This document shows, piece by piece, positions 20,494 through 23,739 of a DNA stretch of 23,739 bases. The stretch covers positions 1-23,739 of the IMG/VR virus record IMGVR_UViG_3300044630_008099. One strand, written 5' to 3'. How positions within the stretch are numbered: position 1 is the stretch's first letter; each line of letters starts with the position of its first letter. The position numbers and the translations under genes were made by a program. The notes under the pieces are model-generated. The model had not been told where the DNA came from. It saw only the letters and a list, made by a program, of their open reading frames with translations, and made no database searches. The DNA is from a virus.

Positions 20494-20595
20494 GCTAATT
20501 ATAGGACAATAACAATAGTCTTTATACTTAATAATCTCAAAGTATAGCTCTATCCCTATATCGTGTATTTCTCCACAACTACATTTATAAACCAC
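20479..20595 (-). CDS. Small CxC...CxC protein (38 residues, tentative)
   Basis: A reading frame from GTG 20595 encodes 38 residues containing VYKCSCGEIHDIGIEL and YKDYCYCPIIS. C5 and C7 pair with C28 and C30 as a possible zinc knuckle. The longer upstream part of the frame runs into the divergent gene at 20639, so I use GTG. An extended -10 (TGGTAGAAT, 20609-20601) ends five bases before it, which would give a near-leaderless message. Its end overlaps the nuclease promoter. The paired cysteines argue for coding, but 38 residues is short and chance is not excluded. Confidence 0.4.
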   Translation of the reverse strand: MVYKCSCGEIHDIGIELYFEIIKYKDYCYCPIISLTYP

Positions 20596-20600
20596 AACCA

Positions 20601-20609
20601 ATTCTACCA
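20601..20609 (-). promoter_or_regulatory. Possible extended -10 (TGGTAGAAT) for the CxC small gene
   Basis: Minus-strand TGG (20609-20607) then TAGAAT (20606-20601), five bases before GTG 20595. No -35 is found at 17 bases. It lies close to the divergent -10 at 20627-20632. Confidence 0.35.
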
Positions 20610-20623
20610 ATGCTTTATGAATC

Positions 20624-20632
20624 TGATATACT
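20624..20632 (+). promoter_or_regulatory. Extended -10 (TGATATACT) for the 52-residue gene
   Basis: TATACT (20627-20632) preceded by TGA ends six bases before ATG 20639, without any Shine-Dalgarno sequence. A leaderless message is predicted. Confidence 0.7.
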
Positions 20633-20638
20633 TTAGGT

Positions 20639-20797
20639 ATGGACCTAGAAAAAGAGATTGATGCTATACTATTTGAACTAATAAAAGACATTAAGTTATA
20701 TAAAATTGATAGTGATAATACTGTTATGGATGTTGAGTATCAAAAATATACCGCTCAGATTCTAAGGGTATTTATGAACTACCTAGCAGAAGAGTAG
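20639..20797 (+). CDS. Small acidic helical protein (52 residues)
   Basis: ATG 20639 to TAG 20795-20797 encodes MDLEKEIDAILFELIKDIKL, a region with YKIDSD, then YQKYTAQILRVFMNYLAEE. It is almost wholly amphipathic helix with no membrane segment and no recognised domain. The exact six-base spacing from a -10 element to the ATG, the lack of an alternative frame and its continuation to the next consensus promoter four bases after the stop support it as real. Function is unknown; it may be a small regulatory or adaptor protein of the early genes. Confidence 0.62.
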   Translation: MDLEKEIDAILFELIKDIKLYKIDSDNTVMDVEYQKYTAQILRVFMNYLAEE

Positions 20798-20800
20798 TCC

Positions 20801-20829
20801 TTGACAATGTCTAGATTAAAGGCTATAAT
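20801..20829 (+). promoter_or_regulatory. Perfect consensus promoter (TTGACA-N17-TATAAT), leaderless
   Basis: TTGACA (20801-20806) and TATAAT (20824-20829) match consensus exactly at 17-base spacing. The -10 ends six bases before ATG 20836, without a ribosome site. This is the strongest promoter in the window by sequence. Confidence 0.9.
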
Positions 20830-20835
20830 GGTTGT

Positions 20836-21087
20836 ATGGCACAAATAGATAGGGACCAAGCTCTCCAAAAGCTTATCGAAGAAGTTGTAGAAGATGATAT
20901 GTTTAACGATGACAGCTTCTTAGATGACTATGATGACTACAATCTTGGATACCAGGCTGGAACTTTAGATGAGCGTGAGAGAATTTTGCAGGGTATCCAG
21001 AAGCTAGAGGATCAGTCCCATGCAACAAGAACTCCTATATACCAAGATACATTGTTTGACAAGATACGGAAGATTGTGGGTAAATAA
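20836..21087 (+). CDS. Acidic unknown protein
   Basis: The protein has 83 residues. A strongly acidic segment (EEVVEDDMFNDDSFLDDYDDYN, residues 16-37, written here without spacing of its charge clusters) is followed by a helical region TLDERERILQGIQKLEDQ. The C-terminus is basic, FDKIRKIVGK. No family is recognised; proteins with this charge profile in phages sometimes mimic DNA or bind host RNA polymerase, but there is no direct sign of it. It has the best promoter in the window, so it is probably made early or abundantly. It overlaps the next start in TAATG. Confidence 0.75.
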   Translation: MAQIDRDQALQKLIEEVVEDDMFNDDSFLDDYDDYNLGYQAGTLDERERILQGIQKLEDQSHATRTPIYQDTLFDKIRKIVGK

Positions 21088-21329
21088 TGGAATATTGGTC
21101 ATGGGTACTTGCTGTAATTGGCGTAGCTGGAATTTACTTTGTAGGGAAGAAAACTCTTTGGGGATGGTTTGTTCTTTTGTTCAATGAGGCTGTCTGGATT
21201 ATCTATGCTATCATTACAGAACAGTACGGGTTTATTGTTTCAGCGTTTGCTTATGGAGCAGTATACATTAAGTCTTATCTACATTGGAAGGAGGATGCTA
21301 ATGGCAAAGATGGCAGGCCTTCACGCTGA
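21087..21329 (+). CDS. Small three-helix membrane protein (PnuC-fragment-like)
   Basis: The protein has 80 residues with hydrophobic segments at about 4-18 (WSWVLAVIGVAGIYF), 25-43 (WGWFVLLFNEAVWIIYAII) and 48-63 (GFIVSAFAYGAVYIKSY). The pattern NEAVWIIYAI..YGF..SAFAYGAVY is similar to the half-size PnuC-like membrane proteins of phages, but the sequence is too short for a transport assignment. The C-terminus is hydrophilic (HWKEDANGKDGRPSR). It overlaps the acidic gene by one base and the next small gene by 29 bases. Confidence 0.75.
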   Translation: MEYWSWVLAVIGVAGIYFVGKKTLWGWFVLLFNEAVWIIYAIITEQYGFIVSAFAYGAVYIKSYLHWKEDANGKDGRPSR

Positions 21330-21399
21330 AGGGCTAACAGATGCAGACCTAGAGGAAGCTCAGGTTGCTGAAATTCTAGAAGAAGTATTTATAGATTAA
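21301..21399 (+). CDS. Very small acidic protein (32 residues)
   Basis: ATG 21301 follows GGAAGGAGG (21286-21294), a near-perfect Shine-Dalgarno sequence, at six bases. It encodes MAKMAGLHAEGLTDADLEEA then QVAEILEEVFID, all helical and acidic. It overlaps the end of the membrane protein in another frame. The quality of the ribosome site inside a gene, in the right place for this start, makes it likely a real gene. No function is known to me. Confidence 0.62.
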   Translation: MAKMAGLHAEGLTDADLEEAQVAEILEEVFID

Positions 21400-21423
21400 A
21401 ATTTGGCGGTATAGGTGCAACAC

Positions 21424-21452
21424 TTGACATCCTTTAGCATCCGCTGTATAAT
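21424..21452 (+). promoter_or_regulatory. Consensus promoter (TTGACA-N17-TATAAT)
   Basis: TTGACA (21424-21429) and TATAAT (21447-21452) at 17 bases. Unlike the leaderless sites, this message has a leader of about 26 bases with AAGGAG (21475-21480) before ATG 21485. Confidence 0.88.
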
Positions 21453-21484
21453 GATACATAAGATTTAACCAACAAGGAGAACAA

Positions 21485-21739
21485 ATGAAAAACGTTTATA
21501 AGAGCATTGTTGTTGCTGTAGTATTTGGAAACATTATTGCTTTCCCAGTAGTAGCTTACAGCTTTCCGTGGGAGACCTATCTAATTGATCCAACACCATA
21601 TTACATTGTTCAGTCAGGTTCCCTTGGATTGCTTATTGCAGCCTGTATTTTTGTCTATGAATGGGCTAGATATTCAGAGAAACCTTGGCTAAAAAAGGTC
21701 ACTGGATTGAAGCTAAAAACAAGAAATAAAACTAAGTAA
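21485..21739 (+). CDS. Small two-helix membrane protein
   Basis: The protein has 84 residues. Hydrophobic segments lie at about 8-25 (VVAVVFGNIIAFPVVAYS) and 43-60 (QSGSLGLLIAACIFVYEW); the linker SFPWETYLIDPTPYY is aromatic. The C-terminus is strongly basic (KKVTGLKLKTRNKTK). The layout of two helices plus a basic tail would also fit a holin or antiholin, and it lies next to two exported wall hydrolases, so it is an alternative lysis candidate to the protein at 9106. The proline-rich linker is longer than in most class II holins. Its own consensus promoter indicates separate control. Confidence 0.72.
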   Translation: MKNVYKSIVVAVVFGNIIAFPVVAYSFPWETYLIDPTPYYIVQSGSLGLLIAACIFVYEWARYSEKPWLKKVTGLKLKTRNKTK

Positions 21740-21760
21740 TGTTAATTTTGTCTTAATTTA

Positions 21761-21769
21761 TGGTAAAAT
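21761..21769 (+). promoter_or_regulatory. Extended -10 (TGGTAAAAT) for the NlpC/P60 leader
   Basis: TG 21761-21762, G, TAAAAT 21764-21769, in the gap after the previous stop (21737-21739). No convincing -35 is present. Transcription would begin at about 21776, giving a leader of about 110 bases before ATG 21887. Confidence 0.55.
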
Positions 21770-21775
21770 AGTAGT

Positions 21776-21886
21776 ACCCCTTTGAGATGGATGTGTCTAT
21801 CTTGAAGGTTTATAACTTAATAGGGTAAACCACCCACTAACGCTCAACGACCGAGTACTAACTACCAAGGAAAGGTAGGTCGCCAA
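21776..21886 (+). promoter_or_regulatory. Structured 5' leader, candidate riboswitch or translational switch
   Basis: Hairpin A: AGATGGA (21785-21791) with TCTATCT (21796-21802). Element B: GGGT (21823-21826) pairs ACCC (21832-21835), and its AAACC loop can pair with upstream GGTTT (21807-21811), a pseudoknot. Element C: CTACC (21862-21866) pairs GGTAG (21874-21878), extended by CGAC (21848-21851) with GTCG (21879-21882), burying the GGTAGG ribosome site seven bases before ATG 21887. CTC/GAG (21843-21845, 21853-21855) would compete with C. I could not match it to a named riboswitch class. Confidence 0.6.
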
Positions 21887-22645
21887 ATGAAAAGAAAAAG
21901 GTTCATCGCAATTGGTATGATTGCACTGCTACTTACAAGTGGCACTGGAGTAGCTTTTGGAGCTATGATAGAAGCCACAGAGTCATCGAACATAGAACAA
22001 CCAGTAACACAAGTAACAAAGCCAACACCAGTAATTGATTCTCCAGTAACAACAGAAGTTATCTTCTCAGGGCCAGTAAAGGCTTTAGAGTTAGCAGTTG
22101 GGCCAGTCCTGGCTTCAGATGCACCACTTATTGGTTCCGTTGACTGGATGGCTCAGGAGAAGGCAGCAAAGGATAAGCTCAAGTCCGATGCTGAGAAAAA
22201 GCAAGACGAGCTAGAGGCAGAGATTGCCAGACTGGAAAAAGTTGCCAGTGATACCAAGAAGTTAAATGAAACTTTAGTCTTGGTCAAAAAGCAAATTGGA
22301 AAAACCCCCTGGGTATTTAGTGGATCTACACCGTCAGCCTGGGACTGCTCTGGAATGGTTCTCTGGACCTATGCTCACCTGGGTGTTGATCTAGAGCACA
22401 GTGCAACAAAGCAAAGACTGTCTGGAGCTATCGTTACCATCCCTAAGATTGGGGACCTTGTGTCTTTTAATTATCAAAGCTATGGCAGTGCATATCACAT
22501 CGGTATCTATATAGGACCTGATGAGATGATCCACGCAGGCGGTAAGCCAGGGGACAGAACTGAGGTACGCTCTATCAAGAACTGGTCTAAAGCTAACGGT
22601 AATAGCGAAGTCACCTATACCAGAATAATCGAGACAAACAACTAA
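21887..22645 (+). CDS. Exported NlpC/P60 peptidoglycan endopeptidase
   Basis: The protein has 252 residues. It begins MKRKRFIAIGMIALLLTSGTG, a signal peptide (about 1-25), then a Thr/Pro/Val-rich linker and a coiled coil at about 88-130 (EKAAKDKLKSDAEKKQDELE onward). The NlpC/P60 domain has C154 (AWDCSGMVLW), H204 (AYHIGIYIG) and H216 (MIHAGG), the complete catalytic triad. It cuts peptide stems of peptidoglycan outside the membrane; coiled-coil plus P60 resembles actinobacterial RipA/RpfB-type hydrolases. Exported by the host Sec pathway, it may remodel the wall during infection or assist lysis. The leader carries a possible RNA switch. Confidence 0.9.
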   Translation: MKRKRFIAIGMIALLLTSGTGVAFGAMIEATESSNIEQPVTQVTKPTPVIDSPVTTEVIFSGPVKALELAVGPVLASDAPLIGSVDWMAQEKAAKDKLKSDAEKKQDELEAEIARLEKVASDTKKLNETLVLVKKQIGKTPWVFSGSTPSAWDCSGMVLWTYAHLGVDLEHSATKQRLSGAIVTIPKIGDLVSFNYQSYGSAYHIGIYIGPDEMIHAGGKPGDRTEVRSIKNWSKANGNSEVTYTRIIETNN

Positions 22646-22648
22646 TTT

Positions 22649-23176
22649 ATGAATAAAGTTGTAATAGCCATATTGGCATGCCTGTCGATATTTGTCGGGA
22701 TACTGACATTTAGTCAGCCTAGCACAAATGCTAACACATTATCAATTGATAGAGCAGAGACTCAAAGGCTGCTTGCTCTGGAAAAGCCTACTGTAAAAAT
22801 AAAGAACAATTACAAGAGGTCTGAGCAGCTACCACCTAAAGATCTTAAAGCTATTCTACATCAAGCTGGGTTTCGTGGCAGCAATTTGAAAGAAGCTTGG
22901 GCTGTAGCCATGAAAGAGTCAACTGGCAGGCCTAGGTCTCATAATGATAATCCTGATACTGGTGATAACTCACACGGACTATTCCAGATCAACATGATTG
23001 GAAGCCTAGGTCCAGCACGACTCAAGCAATATAAGTTAGATAGTAATAAGGACCTGTTTAATCCATTGGTGAATGCTAAGATTGCTTTTCAGATGTCAAA
23101 TGGTGGAAAGAACTGGTCTGGCTGGAACGGCATTGGAAGTTCGACGACAAAATGGTTTAAAGAATATCCAGACTAA
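22649..23176 (+). CDS. Exported lysozyme/transglycosylase-like protein
   Basis: The protein has 175 residues. The N-terminus KVVIAILACLSIFVGILTFS is a signal peptide or signal anchor (about 3-22). The catalytic region is WAVAMKESTGRPRSHNDNP (84-102) with catalytic glutamate E90, then SHGLFQINMIG (108-118) and LFNPLVNAKIAFQMSNGG, ending WSGWNGIGSSTTKW. This is the lysozyme-superfamily pattern (ES.......N..G..GLFQIN......N..vA..m...g..W..W) seen in soluble lytic transglycosylases and phage tail lysozymes. It starts three bases after the NlpC/P60 stop without a Shine-Dalgarno sequence, so it is likely coupled. Together they cut both bond types of the wall. Confidence 0.85.
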   Translation: MNKVVIAILACLSIFVGILTFSQPSTNANTLSIDRAETQRLLALEKPTVKIKNNYKRSEQLPPKDLKAILHQAGFRGSNLKEAWAVAMKESTGRPRSHNDNPDTGDNSHGLFQINMIGSLGPARLKQYKLDSNKDLFNPLVNAKIAFQMSNGGKNWSGWNGIGSSTTKWFKEYPD

Positions 23177-23230
23177 AAGTTCGGCGGTAAATAGAAGACA
23201 CATGTCTTACTACATTACTCCGTAATGCTA

Positions 23231-23259
23231 TTGACAAACATCCTAGTATACCGTATACT
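23231..23259 (+). promoter_or_regulatory. Promoter (TTGACA-N17-TATACT)
   Basis: TTGACA (23231-23236) and TATACT (23254-23259) at 17 bases. The start of transcription is predicted near 23266, giving a leader of about 17 bases to ATG 23283. The leader has only weak AGAGAAAAGAG-type purine sequence. Confidence 0.85.
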
Positions 23260-23282
23260 TGTTATGAGAGAAAAGAGTAATA

Positions 23283-23480
23283 ATGGAAACCACTAAAAGA
23301 AGTTTAATCAAGACCCTTAGCTGGGAGTTCGTACACCTTGTTATCATAGCAGGAGTAATTTACGTAATCACAGGAGAATGGGAATACGCTACTCTAGGAG
23401 CACTTATCTACATTGCTTGGGAAGCTCTAGCATACTTCATTCATGAACGTATTTGGGCTAAGTTCGTAAAGATCAAATAG
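23283..23480 (+). CDS. DUF2061 small membrane protein, copy 1
   Basis: The protein has 65 residues. TKRSLIKTLSWEFVHLVIIA (4-23), the GVIYVITGEWEYATLGALIY segment and HERIWAKF near the C-terminus match DUF2061 (consensus R.l.K..sWR.....t..i.y..tG....A...g.....k...y..HER.W). It has two or so membrane helices and is of unknown function. It is a relative of the truncated gene at 23681. Phages commonly carry copies, but why is not known. It is under its own consensus promoter. Confidence 0.82.
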   Translation: METTKRSLIKTLSWEFVHLVIIAGVIYVITGEWEYATLGALIYIAWEALAYFIHERIWAKFVKIK

Positions 23481-23481
23481 C

Positions 23482-23688
23482 ATGTTTGCAACAGCCAAGA
23501 GAGATACTCATATTAATCTAATGAGTGATGTCGATACTGAATTTGCCATAGAAGAAGGCAAATGGATGTTCCACATTACATCCCCAAGTCAGGTCAAATA
23601 TCTCCAGCTAGGAGAAATTGCTATTTGGGATATGACCACAGGTGGGGTATGTTATGGATATGCCAAAGATTGGGAGATAGATGGTTAG
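23482..23688 (+). CDS. Small unknown protein
   Basis: The protein has 68 residues: beta-rich (EEGKWMFHITSPSQVKYLQL, EIAIWDMTTGGVCYGYAKDW), no membrane segment, one cysteine (C57). It begins one base after the DUF2061 stop and overlaps the next DUF2061 start by eight bases, so the three form a translationally coupled run. No family is recognised. Its position between two DUF2061 genes suggests a shared but unknown membrane-related job. Confidence 0.62.
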   Translation: MFATAKRDTHINLMSDVDTEFAIEEGKWMFHITSPSQVKYLQLGEIAIWDMTTGGVCYGYAKDWEIDG

Positions 23689-23739
23689 CAAAAGAAGATC
23701 ATTAGCTAAATCTGTCACCTGGAGACTAATAGCAATATT
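23681..23739 (+). CDS. DUF2061 small membrane protein, copy 2 (3' truncated)
   Basis: ATG 23681 opens MVSKRRSLAKSVTWRLIAI and runs off the right edge. The pattern R-R-S-L-x-K-S-x-T-W-R is the DUF2061 N-terminus and is closer to the family consensus than copy 1 (which has E for R after W). It overlaps the previous stop by eight bases. Only 19 residues are visible, so the match rests on the N-terminal motif alone. Confidence 0.6.
   Translation, partial: MVSKRRSLAKSVTWRLIAI

Noticed and set aside
20596-20691. Upstream extension of the CxC frame to ATG 20691
   Set aside because: It would overlap the start of the 52-residue gene and read through its promoter; the added residues are serine-rich and unlike the rest.
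21404-21416. TTGGCGG-type motif recurring after genes (9406, 21404, 23180)
   Set aside because: The three copies share only about seven to eight bases and differ in setting; without a whole-genome count this could be chance.
21776-21886. Identification of the leader as a c-di-AMP (ydaO) riboswitch
   Set aside because: The gene type fits, and the CTAACTACC...GGTAGG end is faintly similar, but the conserved GGGGAACCA and GGGTGAATC-type core segments are absent.
23264-23296. Ten-codon open frame from ATG 23264 as a leader peptide
   Set aside because: It begins four bases after the -10, so it would start before or at the predicted transcription start, and has no ribosome site.
1-23739. CRISPR array, insertion sequence, integrase or attachment site
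   Set aside because: No regularly spaced repeats, transposase or recombinase frames, or flanking direct repeats were seen. The tRNA genes are complete and show no adjoining integrase.

Overview
The window reads as part of the genome of a tailed phage (or phage-derived element) of an actinobacterium. This is an inference from gene content. There is a WhiB-type iron-sulfur regulator, a DUF7455-like zinc ribbon and an FmdB-type zinc ribbon, all characteristic of Actinobacteria and their phages. There are also phage-type genes: a holin candidate, an M23 endopeptidase, an NlpC/P60 peptidase, a lysozyme-like protein, an IbpA-like Hsp20, prolyl-4-hydroxylase-like oxygenases and three tRNAs. Genes are packed with 1-8 base overlaps. 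No terminase, portal, capsid, integrase or replication gene is visible, so neither the phage type nor integration can be judged. Most of the window is AT-rich.

Layout. 1-1087: tail of an unknown gene, an FkbM-like methyltransferase with no ordinary start codon, and tRNA-Asp, tRNA-CAU and tRNA-Thr with two promoters. 1112-5305: three tandem genes sharing a C-terminal motif, a GT60-like glycosyltransferase and two 2-oxoglutarate/Fe(II) oxygenases. 5350-9396: an operon-like run of M23 peptidase, two zinc ribbons, small membrane and unknown proteins, a SLOG-like protein, WhiB, a degenerate oxygenase and a holin candidate. 9452-14911: a very AT-rich glycan cassette with two GT61-like glycosyltransferases, a sugar nucleotidyltransferase, a HAD phosphatase, a cupin, a compact glycerophosphodiesterase-like protein, a JmjC-like oxygenase and a Stealth-like sugar-phosphate transferase. 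14908-17215 (minus): GT-B and GT-A glycosyltransferases and a four-helix membrane protein, in visibly less AT-rich DNA. 17325-20458: Hsp20, a structured non-coding stretch, an SGNH hydrolase, a 383-residue phage-type protein and a PD-(D/E)XK nuclease. 20479-23739: small genes, two exported peptidoglycan hydrolases behind a folded 5' leader, and two DUF2061 proteins.

Together the genes suggest two themes: extensive surface-glycan chemistry (five glycosyltransferase-type enzymes, a Stealth-like phosphotransferase, a nucleotidyltransferase, phosphatase/phosphodiesterase/esterase-like enzymes and hydroxylases), and attack on or remodelling of the host wall.

The most striking regulatory pattern is a set of promoters whose -10 hexamer ends exactly six bases before a start codon that lacks a Shine-Dalgarno sequence (starts at 10628, 18842 minus, 18881, 20458 minus, 20639 and 20836), which predicts leaderless mRNAs. 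Other notable signals are a palindromic two-way promoter at 12419-12434 and a pseudoknot-capable leader at 21785-21886 that can hide the ribosome site of the NlpC/P60 gene.
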